Made by a program: the position numbers and the translations under genes. The notes under the pieces were generated by a model, which made no database searches, had not been told where the DNA came from, and worked only from the letters and a program-made list of their open reading frames with translations. This document shows, in pieces, positions 1-8,397 of a stretch of DNA of 64,000 nt. Location of the stretch: contig NZ_JASZYK010000004.1 in the NCBI RefSeq assembly GCF_030317035.1, positions 124,001-188,000 of the forward strand, in the 5' to 3' direction. Source of the DNA: Variovorax sp. J22G73. GTDB taxonomy: Bacteria > Pseudomonadota > Gammaproteobacteria > Burkholderiales > Burkholderiaceae_C. Each line of letters begins with the position of its first letter. Position 1 is the first letter of the stretch.

Positions 1-180
1 GTCGTAGGCCTTGGCGGTGGGGGCGTCCAGCGACACCGCGCCAGCGGCGAAGGCGGGCAGCGCGGTGCCGGCCATGCCGACCGCACCGCCCAGGGCGAGC
101 GCCATCAAGGCATGGCGAAGGGCGGTGTTCAGGCGGCGCTCTGCGGGCGGGCGCAAGGCGGTCGGACGGGATGCGGACAT
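1..180 (-). CDS. TonB-dependent siderophore receptor, N-terminal part (cut by window edge)
   Basis: Only the first 60 codons lie in the window; the gene continues beyond base 1. The visible part starts MSASRPTALRPPAERR and has a long basic leader, a hydrophobic core (LMALALGGAVGMAG) and a probable signal peptidase site near AFAAGA. It then enters ...APTAKAYD, where the STN domain of FecA/FpvA-type receptors normally starts (compare PYNIAPGPLDEAL in the receptor at 2012-4495). It follows a sigma factor and a FecR gene on the same strand, as expected for an outer-membrane receptor under cell-surface signalling. The family call rests mainly on context and the leader. Confidence 0.7.
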   Translation of the reverse strand, partial: MSASRPTALRPPAERRLNTALRHALMALALGGAVGMAGTALPAFAAGAVSLDAPTAKAYD

Positions 181-250
181 GGAAACGGGCCTTTCGGTTG
201 GGCAAGGGTGAGGTCTTCACCTTCCTTGCCAGCCGAAACGAAAAAAAGTC

Positions 251-1393
251 TCACCCGTTGGTCGAAATATTTTTGGCGGTGCGTGATGCGCTACGTGATG
301 CGGCGCCCGTTGCAGCGCCCGTGACCGCATCGGTCTCCACCCGCGGCACCAGCGTGACCCAGTAGCCGCGCAGCCGCGTCACCGCATCCACCGGGTAGGT
401 CGACACCAGCATCTGCAGCACGCGGTCGGTGTCGTCGATGGGGAAGGCGCCCGAGATGCGCAGGTTGGCCACGGCCGCGTCGCACTGCAGCGCACCGGAC
501 CGGTAGCGCGACAGCTCGGCCGCGAAGTCGGCCAACCGCATGCCGTCGGCCAGCAGCATGCCTTGCGCCCAGGCCACGCCGGCTTCGTCGGCGGGGGTGG
601 CGGCGTCGATGGCGTCGGCCCTGAAGCGCGCCTGCTGGCCCGCGGGAACCACGCGCGACGCGGCCCCGCGCGGCGCGATGCGCACCGCGCCTTCGAACAC
701 CGCGATGTGCGTGGCGCCGTCTTCCTTGCGCACGCTGAAGCGCGTGCCCAGCGCCTGTGCCGTGCCGCTGCCCGTCGCCACGCGGAACGGGCGATGCACG
801 GCGGCGGTGTCGGGCGCGGTGGTGATCAGGATTTCGCCCGCGTGCAGCACCACAAGGCGCTGCGCCGCGTCGAAGCGCACATCGACCGCGCTCGCGGTGT
901 TCAGCACCAGGCGGGTGCCGTCGGCCAGGCGCAGTTCGCGGCGCTCGCCGGTGGCGGTGCGGTGCTCGGCCGTCCAGCCGCGCTCGCTCGCCAGTTGCCA
1001 ACCCAGCCAGCCGGCGGGAACGGCCGCGAGCAAGGCGGCGAGCCGGCCGATGGCTGCGCGGCGCCCACCAGCACCAGCACCAATGCCAGTGCCCGTGCCA
1101 GAGGGCCGCGCGAGCGACGGCATGGCCAGCGCGGACGGCAGGCCGCCGAACTTGTTCATCAGCAACTCGGCGCGCGCCCAGGCACGCGCGTGGTCGGGGT
1201 GGCTCTGGCGCCAGCGCTCGCAGGCGCGGCGGTCGGCGTCGGTGGCGGCGCTGTCGTGCAGGCGCATGAGCCACTCGGCGGCCTCGTCGAGAACGTGCGG
1301 AGCAATCGGTGCAAGCGGCGCAAGCGACTGGGGCGCTGGCGGGGCGTGGGGATGCACGGGCGCGTCGAAGGCCGCGGACTTGCCCGCGCTCAT
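251..1393 (-). CDS. FecR-family anti-sigma regulator (set 1)
   Basis: A 380-residue inner-membrane regulator that passes the signal from a TonB-dependent receptor to its ECF sigma factor. The N-terminal cytoplasmic part (about residues 35-80, EAAEWLMRLHDSA... then RWRQSHPDHARAWARAE) matches the DUF4880 segment that binds sigma factor. A membrane segment lies near 108-128 (IGRLAALLAAVPAGWLGW), and a periplasmic FecR domain follows with the usual TATGERRELRLADGTRLVLN signature. The start overlaps the stop of the upstream sigma gene (ATGA), so the two are translationally coupled. A 70-bp gap separates it from the receptor at 1-180. It is clearly paralogous to the FecR at 4633-5631. Confidence 0.93.
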   Translation of the reverse strand: MSAGKSAAFDAPVHPHAPPAPQSLAPLAPIAPHVLDEAAEWLMRLHDSAATDADRRACERWRQSHPDHARAWARAELLMNKFGGLPSALAMPSLARPSGTGTGIGAGAGGRRAAIGRLAALLAAVPAGWLGWQLASERGWTAEHRTATGERRELRLADGTRLVLNTASAVDVRFDAAQRLVVLHAGEILITTAPDTAAVHRPFRVATGSGTAQALGTRFSVRKEDGATHIAVFEGAVRIAPRGAASRVVPAGQQARFRADAIDAATPADEAGVAWAQGMLLADGMRLADFAAELSRYRSGALQCDAAVANLRISGAFPIDDTDRVLQMLVSTYPVDAVTRLRGYWVTLVPRVETDAVTGAATGAASRSASRTAKNISTNG

Positions 1394-1890
1394 TCCATCA
1401 CCGCCAGGCAGCCGCGAAAGCCCTGCTGCATGTAGCGCTTGACGCTCGCCAGGGACACGCCGAGCTCGCGCGCGATGTCCTCGTATTTCATGCCCTCGAT
1501 CTGCGACAGCAGGAAGGCGCGGCGCGCCAGCGGCTTCAGCGCGTCGAGCATGGCGTCGATCTCGTGCAGCGTCTGCAGGATGAGCAGGCGCTGCTCGGGC
1601 GAGGGCGCCTCGGGCTCGGGCATGACGGCCAGCGCCTCGAGGTAGGCGCGCTCCAGCGCCTGGCGCTGGTACCAGTTCACCAGGATGTTCTTCGCCACGC
1701 TCGTGAGGTAGGCGCGCGGCTGCGCGATGACCTCGGGGTTGCGCGCGGTGAGCAGGCGCGCGAAGGTGTCTTGCGCGAGGTCGGCCGCGTCGAACGAGTT
1801 GCCGAGCTTCTTGCGCAGCCACGACTGGAGCCAGCCGTGGTGGTCGCTATAGAGGGTGTGGACTTGCTGGAAGGCGGCTTCGGCAGACAT
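1390..1890 (-). CDS. ECF sigma factor, FecI type (set 1)
   Basis: A 166-residue ECF sigma factor expected to direct RNA polymerase to the receptor gene downstream. Region 2 is visible as LYSDHHGWLQSWLRKKLG and DAADLAQDTFARLL. Region 4 is visible as LARRAFLLSQIEGMKYEDIA and LGVSLASVKRYMQQGFRGCL. I chose the ATG at 1890 (MSAEAAFQQVHTLY). An in-frame start 15 codons upstream is possible, but it would put the Fur box almost on top of the start. Transcription is probably iron-repressed through the Fur box at 1937-1955. It is very similar to the sigma factor at 5628-6155, which suggests tandem duplication of the whole set. Confidence 0.95.
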   Translation of the reverse strand: MSAEAAFQQVHTLYSDHHGWLQSWLRKKLGNSFDAADLAQDTFARLLTARNPEVIAQPRAYLTSVAKNILVNWYQRQALERAYLEALAVMPEPEAPSPEQRLLILQTLHEIDAMLDALKPLARRAFLLSQIEGMKYEDIARELGVSLASVKRYMQQGFRGCLAVME

Positions 1891-1936
1891 CGTTCGGCAA
1901 GGGGCGAGCGGCGCGGCGGCCGGGCTGCCCCTCACA

Positions 1937-1955
1937 AATAAGAATTATTCTCATT
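1937..1955 (-). promoter_or_regulatory. Fur box upstream of sigma factor set 1
   Basis: On the minus strand the 19-mer reads AATGAGAATAATTCTTATT, close to the classical Fur consensus GATAATGATAATCATTATC. It lies about 47 bp upstream of the sigma-factor start and is an AT-rich island in very GC-rich DNA. The same ATGAGA-N4-TTCTTAT pattern occurs at 6218-6236 and 20827-20845. Iron repression is inferred from the match. Confidence 0.82.
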
Positions 1956-2011
1956 GTAGACAAAAGTTGTCCGCCCTCCCCTGCCCTTCCACCGTCCGAC
2001 GCCTCGCCCGC

Positions 2012-4495
2012 TCAGAGCTTCGGCGTGTACTTCACCGTGAACATCACGTTGCGCGGATCGCCGTAGTTGTTGTTGCCGTTGGTCTCGTTGAACGCCGGGA
2101 TGTAGTAGCGCTTGTCGAAGACGTTGTTGATGTTCACCGCCAGGCTCACCTCCGGCGTGGCCTGGTACGCCAGCCGCGCGCTCCACACCGTGAAGCCCGG
2201 CACCTTGAACGAGCGGTCGTAGCCCAGCGTGCCGGTCTGCACCGTGAAGCCGCCGCCCACGCTGAGCTTGCTCCACGCGCCCGGCAGCTGGTAGCTGCTC
2301 CACACGCGCAGCATGTGCTTGGGCGTCCACTGGCTGAACACCTGGCCCTGGTTGTCCGGGTCTTCCAGGAACTTGGTGGTGTTGTAGGTGTAGCCGGCCG
2401 TGAGCTGCAGGCGCGGCGCGATCTCCCCGCTCACCTCGGCCTCGAAGCCTTCGCTGCGCACCTTGCCCGACGACTTGTAGCAATACCAGTCGTCGCAGGC
2501 GTAGCCGCTGTCGTAGTCGGTCACGGCGCGGTTGCGGTGGTCGTAGCGGAACAGGGCCAGCGAGGTGTTCAGCCGCCCGTCCATCAGCTCGCCCTTCAGG
2601 CCCAGCTCGTAGTTGCGCCCGGTGATGGGCTTGAGCGGCTCTCCGCCCTTGGCCAGTTCGGTTTGCGTCTCGAACACCTCGGTGACGCTGCCGTAGGCCG
2701 ACCACTGCTTGTTCAGCGCATACACCAGGCCCACGTACGGCGTGATCTTGCCGTTGGTGGTGACGGTGCTGCGGGTGTTGCGCGTGTTGTCCGCGTACAG
2801 GTAGTCGTACCAACTCGCGCGCGCCCCGACGATGGCCGTGAGCGGCTCCGCCAGCCTGGCGCGCCAGGTGCCGTACACGCCCGACTGGCTGATGTCGTAG
2901 TAGGTGAAGCTCTTGGTGCCGCCGGCCGCGATGATGGTCTGGTAGCTCTGCGCCGGGCGGTCGTGGTCGATGGCGAAGATGTTGCCGCCGTTGCTGAAGC
3001 GGCGCCCGAAGCGGTCGCTCGAGGTGAACTTGGCGTAGTTCGCGCCCACGGTCACGTCGTGCTCCATCGACAACGCATTGAAGCGCCCGCGCAGGTACAC
3101 GTCGAGGCCCGACTTCTTCGAGTCGAAGAGGTTGTCCCAGTCGGCGAAGCTCAGGCCGCTGCCGTCGGGCTGCACGTCGCCGTGCATGCGCTGGTGCTGC
3201 GAGGTGTTCTTCTCGTTCATGCCCAGCACCGAGGCCTTGAGCTTCCAGTTGTCGTTGAAGCGGTGCTCCAGGTCGGCGTACACCGTGGTCTGGTCGAGCG
3301 AGTGGCTGTTCCACAAGGCGCCGGTGTACACCGAGCGCGGCAGGCCGATGTCGGTGCCGTCCGGAAAGCGCGGAAAGCCGCGCAGCATCGGCCGGCCGCG
3401 GCCCTGCTGGTCGCTGATGCCGAAGCCGACCGTGGTGTCGGGCGACACGTCGTAGTCGATGGCCGCGTACAGCGAGCGCGTGTTGCCCCACACGAAGTCG
3501 GTGAACGAGTGGCTGCGGTCTTCGTCGATCACCACGCGCCCGCGCAGCGTGCCCTCGGCGTTGAGCGGGCCGCCCGCGTCGAGCTGCGCGCCGTAGTGGT
3601 CCCACGAGCCGACCTTGCCGGTGAGCGTGAGCGTCTTCTCGGCCTGGCCGCGCTTGCGCACCAGGTTCACCGCCCCGCCCGGGCTGCCGGTGCCCTGCAG
3701 CAGGCCGGCGGCGCCGCGCAGCACCTCGACCCGGTCGTAGAAGGCCAGGCCTTCGGTGGCCCAGTTGCCCAGCGAATACCAGTTGCGCGGCACCGGCACG
3801 CCGTCGTACTGCCAGGCGTCGATCTGGAAGCCGCGCGACGACAGCACCGTGCCCGGCCCCACGCCCTTCACGCCCACCAGCCCGGTGACGGCGTTGGCCG
3901 TGTCGCGCAGGTCGATCAGGCCCTGGTCGTCCAGGCGCTGGCGTGTGACCACGCTGACCGACTGCGGAATGTCCTTCAACGCCTGCTCGCCCTTGCCCAG
4001 CGTGACGGCGCGCGCGGTGTACGAGCGCGTGCCTTCGGTGGTGGCGCTGCGCTCGGCCTCGGCCACCACGGTGACGGGCGCCAGCGTGGTGTTGCTGGCG
4101 CCGCCATCGCCACCACCACCGCCCACGGTGGAAGGGCGCAGTGCATACGAGCCGCCCGCGCCGCCCGCCGCCTCCAGGCCCGAGCCCGCCAGCAGGCGCG
4201 CGAAGCCTTCGCGCACCGCATGGCTGCCCTGCAGGCCGGGCGACCTGCGGTTCTGCACCAGGGCCGACGGCATGGTGATGCTCACGCCCGCCGCGGCGGC
4301 GAAGCTGGAGAGCGCTTCGTCCAGCGGGCCGGGCGCGATGTTGTATGGCTTGCGTGCATCGGCTTGCGCGGCCGATGCATCCGCCGGCGCGGCCTGTGCA
4401 GCTGCGTTGCCCGCGGCGCACGCCATGGCCAGCAGCGCGCCGTGCACCGCGCGCGAGAGGTGGGAAGGAAAGGGAAGCGGTCGGCGACGGGCCAT
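2012..4495 (-). CDS. TonB-dependent siderophore receptor with STN signalling domain (set 2)
   Basis: An 827-residue outer-membrane receptor for a ferric siderophore (ligand unknown). A signal peptide ends near AAAQ (residue 34). An STN signalling domain starts around residue 51 (YNIAPGPLDEALSSFAAAAG) and is the part expected to contact the periplasmic FecR. A plug domain follows (GEQALKDIPQSVSVVTRQRL ... RGFQIDAWQYDGVPV; EVLRGAAGLLQGTGSPGG), then a C-terminal beta-barrel ending FTVKYTPKL, typical of FpvA/FoxA-like receptors. The start MARRRPLPFPSHL is chosen because the longer frame runs through the preceding FecR gene. It is third in the set-2 operon, 137 bp after fecR. Confidence 0.95.
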   Translation of the reverse strand: MARRRPLPFPSHLSRAVHGALLAMACAAGNAAAQAAPADASAAQADARKPYNIAPGPLDEALSSFAAAAGVSITMPSALVQNRRSPGLQGSHAVREGFARLLAGSGLEAAGGAGGSYALRPSTVGGGGGDGGASNTTLAPVTVVAEAERSATTEGTRSYTARAVTLGKGEQALKDIPQSVSVVTRQRLDDQGLIDLRDTANAVTGLVGVKGVGPGTVLSSRGFQIDAWQYDGVPVPRNWYSLGNWATEGLAFYDRVEVLRGAAGLLQGTGSPGGAVNLVRKRGQAEKTLTLTGKVGSWDHYGAQLDAGGPLNAEGTLRGRVVIDEDRSHSFTDFVWGNTRSLYAAIDYDVSPDTTVGFGISDQQGRGRPMLRGFPRFPDGTDIGLPRSVYTGALWNSHSLDQTTVYADLEHRFNDNWKLKASVLGMNEKNTSQHQRMHGDVQPDGSGLSFADWDNLFDSKKSGLDVYLRGRFNALSMEHDVTVGANYAKFTSSDRFGRRFSNGGNIFAIDHDRPAQSYQTIIAAGGTKSFTYYDISQSGVYGTWRARLAEPLTAIVGARASWYDYLYADNTRNTRSTVTTNGKITPYVGLVYALNKQWSAYGSVTEVFETQTELAKGGEPLKPITGRNYELGLKGELMDGRLNTSLALFRYDHRNRAVTDYDSGYACDDWYCYKSSGKVRSEGFEAEVSGEIAPRLQLTAGYTYNTTKFLEDPDNQGQVFSQWTPKHMLRVWSSYQLPGAWSKLSVGGGFTVQTGTLGYDRSFKVPGFTVWSARLAYQATPEVSLAVNINNVFDKRYYIPAFNETNGNNNYGDPRNVMFTVKYTPKL

Positions 4496-4632
4496 GAAAT
4501 GTTCTCTCGCAAAGAAGGTGAAGTTGCTGTTCCTCAAGGCTTCACACGCGAGAAAACGAAAAGGGACACTGCAGCGCAAAAAAATTTCGACGCCCGCCTG
4601 CAACGCAGCGCAGCGCAGCGCGGCGCGACGCT

Positions 4633-5631
4633 TCAGCCGCCGGGCGCCACCACCGTCACCCAGTAGCGGGTCCTGAAGAGCACGTCCACCGGCAGGGCCT
4701 GCGGCAGGCTGTCGAGCACGGGGCCGGTGTCGTCGAGCTGGAACACGCCCGACACGCGCAGCCCGGCCACCGCCGGGTCGCAGCGCAACACGCCCGGGCG
4801 ATAGCGGCCCAGTTCGGCAAGAAAGTCGTGCAGCCGCATGTTCTTCGCGCGCAGCACGCCGCGCGACCAGTCGTCGGCCTCGGGCCCGACCGGCTCGACC
4901 ACGCCGACCGCGCTGGCGGAGAAGCCCGCCTGCTCGCCGGCGCGCAGCACCACGGCCACGCCGCGCGCGTCGCCGGGCCGCACCTCGACCGCGCCTTCGA
5001 GCACCGCGACATGGCTGCGCTTGTCGTCGTGCTGGCGCACCACGAAGCGCGTGCCCAGGGCGCGCAGCCGGCCCTGCGCGGTCTCGACCACGAACGGGCG
5101 GTAGGCCGGGTCGCCGGAGGCCACGCTGTCGGGCGCGGTGTCGACCAGGATCTCGCCCGCGCGCAGGCGCACCAGGCGCAGCGCGTTGTCGTAGGCCACG
5201 TCGATGGCCGTCGCGGTGTTCAGCCGGATGCGCGTGCCGTCCGGCAGGCGCACCTCGCGGCGCTCGCCGGTGGCGGTGCGGTGGTCGGCCAGCCACTCGC
5301 GCGCGGGCGAGGCACGCCACGCGAGCCAGCCCGCGGGCGCCGCGGTGAGCAGCACGGCCAGCGCCTTGACGGCGGTGCGGCGGTCAGCGCGCGTGGTGCG
5401 GCTGTCAGCGCGGGCTGTTCGCCCCAGTGCCGGCATCGCGAGCCCGCCCGGCAGCATGCCGAACTTGCGGCTCACCTGCTCGGCGCGCTGCCACGCGGCC
5501 TCGTGCGACGGGTCGGCCTCGCGCCACCGCGTCCAGCGCGTGTGCTCGGCCGGCGTGGTTTCGCCCGACTGCATCAGGAAGAACCACTGCGCCGCCTGCA
5601 GGGCGACGTCCTTGTCCACCGCGGCGCTCAT
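4633..5631 (-). CDS. FecR-family anti-sigma regulator (set 2)
   Basis: A 332-residue membrane regulator. The N-terminal DUF4880-like part (AAQWFFLMQSGETTPAEHTR ... WREADPSHEAAWQRAE) is followed by a membrane segment (VKALAVLLTAAPAGWLAW) and a periplasmic FecR domain (TATGERREVRLPDGTRIRLN ... LRALGTRFVVRQHDD). The start MSAAVDKDVALQ overlaps the upstream sigma-factor stop as ATGA, showing coupling. The layout and several blocks match the FecR at 251-1393, so they are paralogues. It should hold or activate the sigma factor at 5628-6155 according to the state of the receptor at 2012-4495. Confidence 0.94.
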   Translation of the reverse strand: MSAAVDKDVALQAAQWFFLMQSGETTPAEHTRWTRWREADPSHEAAWQRAEQVSRKFGMLPGGLAMPALGRTARADSRTTRADRRTAVKALAVLLTAAPAGWLAWRASPAREWLADHRTATGERREVRLPDGTRIRLNTATAIDVAYDNALRLVRLRAGEILVDTAPDSVASGDPAYRPFVVETAQGRLRALGTRFVVRQHDDKRSHVAVLEGAVEVRPGDARGVAVVLRAGEQAGFSASAVGVVEPVGPEADDWSRGVLRAKNMRLHDFLAELGRYRPGVLRCDPAVAGLRVSGVFQLDDTGPVLDSLPQALPVDVLFRTRYWVTVVAPGG

Positions 5632-6155
5632 TCCACCAGCAGGATGCAGCGCGCCATCGCCTCGGCCATGTAGCGTTTCACCGTGCGTTCGCTGACCGAC
5701 AGCTTCAGCGCGATCTCGGCATAGCCCAGCCCTTCGAGCTGCGCCATCAGGAAGGCCTGGCGCACCGGCGGCGCCAGGCCGTCGAGCATGGCGTCGATTT
5801 CCTGCAGCGTCTCGAGGATGAGCGCCTGCTGCTCCGGCGACGGTGCCAGCGGCTCGGGCATGGCGCCCAGCGCGTCGAGGTAGGCCTGCTCCAGCGAGCG
5901 CCGGCGGTACAGGTTGGCCAGCAGCCGCTTGGCGACCACCGTGAGGTAGGCGCGCGGCTCGCTCAGCTGCCAGTCGCCCTGCTTCTCGGGCGTGTGGTCG
6001 GGCGCGGCCAGGATGCGCACGAAGGTGTCCTGCGCCAGGTCGGCCGCGTCGAAGGCGTTGCCGAGCTTCTTGCGCAGCCAGCCCTGCAGCCAGCCGTGGT
6101 GGTCGCTGTAAAGCGCGTGGATATGCGGATGGTGAAGGGCGGAATCGGCGGCCAT
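5628..6155 (-). CDS. ECF sigma factor, FecI type (set 2)
   Basis: A 175-residue ECF sigma factor. Region 2 shows LYSDHHGWLQGWLRKKLG and DAADLAQDTFVRIL; region 4 shows PVRQAFLMAQLEGLGYAEIA and LSVSERTVKRYMAEAMARC. Start ATG 6155 (MAADSALHHPH) is preferred to the in-frame ATG at 6218, which lies inside the Fur box. First gene of a sigma-fecR-receptor operon. Regions 2 and 4 are nearly the same as in the sigma factor at 1390-1890. Confidence 0.95.
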   Translation of the reverse strand: MAADSALHHPHIHALYSDHHGWLQGWLRKKLGNAFDAADLAQDTFVRILAAPDHTPEKQGDWQLSEPRAYLTVVAKRLLANLYRRRSLEQAYLDALGAMPEPLAPSPEQQALILETLQEIDAMLDGLAPPVRQAFLMAQLEGLGYAEIALKLSVSERTVKRYMAEAMARCILLVE

Positions 6156-6217
6156 TGGCAAACAGGTCGGGCGGATCGAACGGGTCGGCGGGGTCGGCCG
6201 GATCGCCGGCCACTCCA

Positions 6218-6236
6218 AATAAGAACTGTTCTCATT
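6218..6236 (-). promoter_or_regulatory. Fur box upstream of sigma factor set 2
   Basis: Minus-strand 19-mer AATGAGAACAGTTCTTATT, a near-perfect palindrome and a close match to the Fur boxes at 1937-1955 and 20827-20845. It lies 63 bp upstream of the sigma start. The next plus-strand gene begins at 6324, so it could in principle affect that gene too. Confidence 0.82.
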
Positions 6237-6323
6237 TTAGAGGCATGAAACGATCGGACCCGGGCACGCGCTTCGCTAGCATTCGACGACCCTCCCGGAC
6301 TCCTTCGACGAAAGACTTCTTCC

Positions 6324-7178
6324 ATGCCAGACACATCGGCCCCGTCCCTTCCACCCACCCGCACCCTGGCCCTCGGCAACCTGCGCATCGCCGTGCGCGA
6401 AAGCGCGGGCCAGGGCCCCGCCGTCTTGCTGGTGCACGGCAACTCGTCGTCCTCGCGCGTCTGGCAGCGCACGCTCGATGGCGCGCTCGGCCGCAAGTAC
6501 CGCATCGTCGCCATCGACCTGCCCGGCCACGGCCAGTCGAGCGACGCGCCCGAGGCCGAGCGCGCCACCACCTACAGCATCCCCGGCTACGCCGAGGTGA
6601 TCCGCCAGGTGGTCGAGCAGCTGTCGCTGCAGCGCGCGGTGGTCGTCGGCTGGAGCCTCGGCGGCCACGCCGCGCTCGAGGCCAGCCCCGAGCTGCCGCA
6701 GGCCGCGGGCTTCATGATCTTCGGCACGCCGCCGCTGCCCTATCCGCTGCCGGCCGACCTGCAGGGCGCTTTCCTCAAGCTCGGCCTCGGCTTCGAGAAA
6801 GACTGGAGCGAGGCGCAGGCCCGCGAGTACGTCGCCGACTTCCTGGTGCCCGGCGGCAGCGGCCCCGGCTTTCTGCTGGAAGACGCCGTGCGCACCGACG
6901 GCCACGCGCGCGCCGCGCTGGGCGCGAGCATCGGCACGCTCGGCTACCGCGACGAGCCCGGCATCGCCGCGACGATGACGCGCCCGCTGGCCGTGCTGCA
7001 CGGCGCGCAGGAACAGATCGTCGGCCTGCCCTACCTGCAGGCGATGGCGCCGTCGATGCCCACGCTGTGGCGCCACGAGGTGCAGGTGGTGGGCGATGCC
7101 GGCCACGCGCTGCAATGGGAGCAGCAGGCGCGCTTCGAGCAGCTGCTCGACGCCTTCGTCACATACTGCCAGCCGTGA
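6324..7178 (+). CDS. Alpha/beta hydrolase
   Basis: A 284-residue soluble alpha/beta-hydrolase fold enzyme of unknown substrate. The oxyanion region is VLLVHGNSSSSRVWQ (HGN turn), followed by IVAIDLPGHGQSS. The nucleophile elbow is GWSLGGHAALE (serine near residue 112). An acid lies in the late AVLHGAQEQIVGL strand, and the catalytic histidine is in VVGDAGHALQWEQ. No signal peptide. Its TGA overlaps a GTG that probably starts the CsaA-like gene, so the two are likely co-transcribed. An esterase, lactonase or C-C hydrolase role is possible; the sequence does not settle it. Confidence 0.9.
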   Translation: MPDTSAPSLPPTRTLALGNLRIAVRESAGQGPAVLLVHGNSSSSRVWQRTLDGALGRKYRIVAIDLPGHGQSSDAPEAERATTYSIPGYAEVIRQVVEQLSLQRAVVVGWSLGGHAALEASPELPQAAGFMIFGTPPLPYPLPADLQGAFLKLGLGFEKDWSEAQAREYVADFLVPGGSGPGFLLEDAVRTDGHARAALGASIGTLGYRDEPGIAATMTRPLAVLHGAQEQIVGLPYLQAMAPSMPTLWRHEVQVVGDAGHALQWEQQARFEQLLDAFVTYCQP

Positions 7179-7546
7179 GCGAAGACGCGAACGACGCCGC
7201 ACCCGCGGCGATGCCGCTCATCGAATGGGGCGACTTCGCCAAGGTCGAGCTGCGCGTCGGCCGCGTGCTCTCGGCCGAGCCGCTGCCCAAGGCGCGCAAG
7301 CCCGCCTACGTGCTGCAGGTCGACTTCGGCGCGCTCGGCGTGAAGAAGTCGAGCGCGCAGATCACCGACCTGTACCAGCCCGCGGAGCTGGTCGGCAAGC
7401 TGGTGGTGGCGGTGGTGAACTTTCCGAAGAAGCAGATCGGCTCGCTGATGTCCGAATGCCTGGTCACGGGCTTTCACGACGCGGACGGGCATGTGGCGCT
7501 GTGCGTGCCGGAGCGCGAGGTGCCGTTGGGCACGCGGCTGTTCTGA
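7175..7546 (+). CDS. csaA: CsaA-like tRNA-binding domain protein
   Basis: A small single-domain protein of the EMAP/tRNA-binding OB-fold family. The core runs VELRVGRVLSAEPLPKARKP ... LQVDFGALGVKKSSAQITDLY ... VVAVVNFPKKQIGSLMSECLV, the CsaA pattern; Bacillus CsaA is about 110 residues. In Bacillus it is described as a secretion-related chaperone with tRNA-binding activity. I chose GTG 7175 because it overlaps the upstream hydrolase stop (GTGA), giving 123 residues. ATG 7211 (MPLIEWGDF) would give 111, the usual family length, and is a real alternative. Confidence 0.88.
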   Translation: MSEDANDAAPAAMPLIEWGDFAKVELRVGRVLSAEPLPKARKPAYVLQVDFGALGVKKSSAQITDLYQPAELVGKLVVAVVNFPKKQIGSLMSECLVTGFHDADGHVALCVPEREVPLGTRLF

Positions 7547-7571
7547 GCCTCCAGCGCAGAAGCTCAATCGC

Positions 7572-8216
7572 TCAGTCGTTCTTCGTTCGCACGACGTGGC
7601 CCGGCTCGGGTCCCGTCTCCGGCGCGTTGCCCGTCATCATCGCGCCCAGCAGGTTCGACAGCACATCGCGCTGCGTGGTGTCGAACATGCGCAGCAGGTG
7701 CAGCTCCGCCGCCGCGTGCCGCGGCATCGCTTCGTCGGCCAGGCGGATGCCCTTGGCCGTGAGCTTGACCAGCACGCCGCGCCCGTCGTTCGGATCGATG
7801 GAGCGCTTGACCCAGCCCTCTTTCTCCAGCCGCTTGAGCAGGTTCGACAACCCGCCCGAGGTGAACAGCAGCGTGCTCTGCAAGCGCGACGGCGACAGCC
7901 TGTAGGGCGCGCCCGCCACGCGCAAGGTGGCGAGCACCGCGTACTCCTGGTACTTCATGCCGAAGGGCTCCAGCACCTGGTTCAGCGTGCGCAGCACCAC
8001 CTCTTCGAGCCGCAGCAGCCGCCCCACCACCGACTTGCCGCTGCTGTCGATGTCGGGCCGCTCGCGCCGCCATTGCCGGATGCCGCGCTCGACCAGGTCG
8101 GCGCCCTTTTCCACCGGCGCTTCATCGAAGGGGACGACGACCTCCGCGGCAGCGTCGCCGCGCTTCGCATCGCCTTGGGGCGGACGTCGATTCGATGCTT
8201 CTTTCTTGTGCGGCAT
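7572..8216 (-). CDS. MarR-family transcriptional regulator
   Basis: A 214-residue winged-helix regulator. The MarR domain covers about residues 60-200: LRLEEVVLRTLNQVLEPFGM, a helix-turn-helix in SPSRLQSTLLFTSGGLSNLL, then the wing KRSIDPNDGRGVLVKLTAKG. The N-terminal 55 residues are charged and not part of the fold. It diverges from the ten-gene operon beginning at 8398. Two palindromes at 8295-8326 lie between the genes and are the likely operators. The inducer is probably a substrate of the operon (inference). Confidence 0.92.
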   Translation of the reverse strand: MPHKKEASNRRPPQGDAKRGDAAAEVVVPFDEAPVEKGADLVERGIRQWRRERPDIDSSGKSVVGRLLRLEEVVLRTLNQVLEPFGMKYQEYAVLATLRVAGAPYRLSPSRLQSTLLFTSGGLSNLLKRLEKEGWVKRSIDPNDGRGVLVKLTAKGIRLADEAMPRHAAAELHLLRMFDTTQRDVLSNLLGAMMTGNAPETGPEPGHVVRTKND

Positions 8217-8294
8217 GACGTGATTTCCATCCAGGTTGATGCCCTTGCGCCGCCGTTGTGGTGCAGCGCGGCGGCGCGGGTTGGTCCCTATCTT

Positions 8295-8326
8295 AAATGC
8301 CTTGCATTTATCTTTTGCGAAAGATA
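8295..8326. promoter_or_regulatory. Two adjacent palindromes, candidate MarR operators
   Basis: Two perfect inverted repeats lie side by side: AAATGC-CTT-GCATTT at 8295-8309 and TATCTTT-TGCG-AAAGATA at 8309-8326. They sit in an AT-rich gap between the MarR gene (start 8216) and the transport operon (start 8398), where such a regulator would control both. The first may be the operator and the second part of the promoter. I cannot tell which is bound. Confidence 0.6.
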
Positions 8327-8397
8327 AAGTGAATTGCAACGCAGCTGACCAGCCCTTTGTCCCGGATCTTTTTGGGTTTTCCCCACAGGAGCTCTTC

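Noticed and set aside
1856-4666. A 936-codon plus-strand frame opposite the TonB receptor
   Set aside because: Arg/Ala/His/Val-rich shadow of third-position GC bias; the minus strand encodes a full receptor with all motifs.
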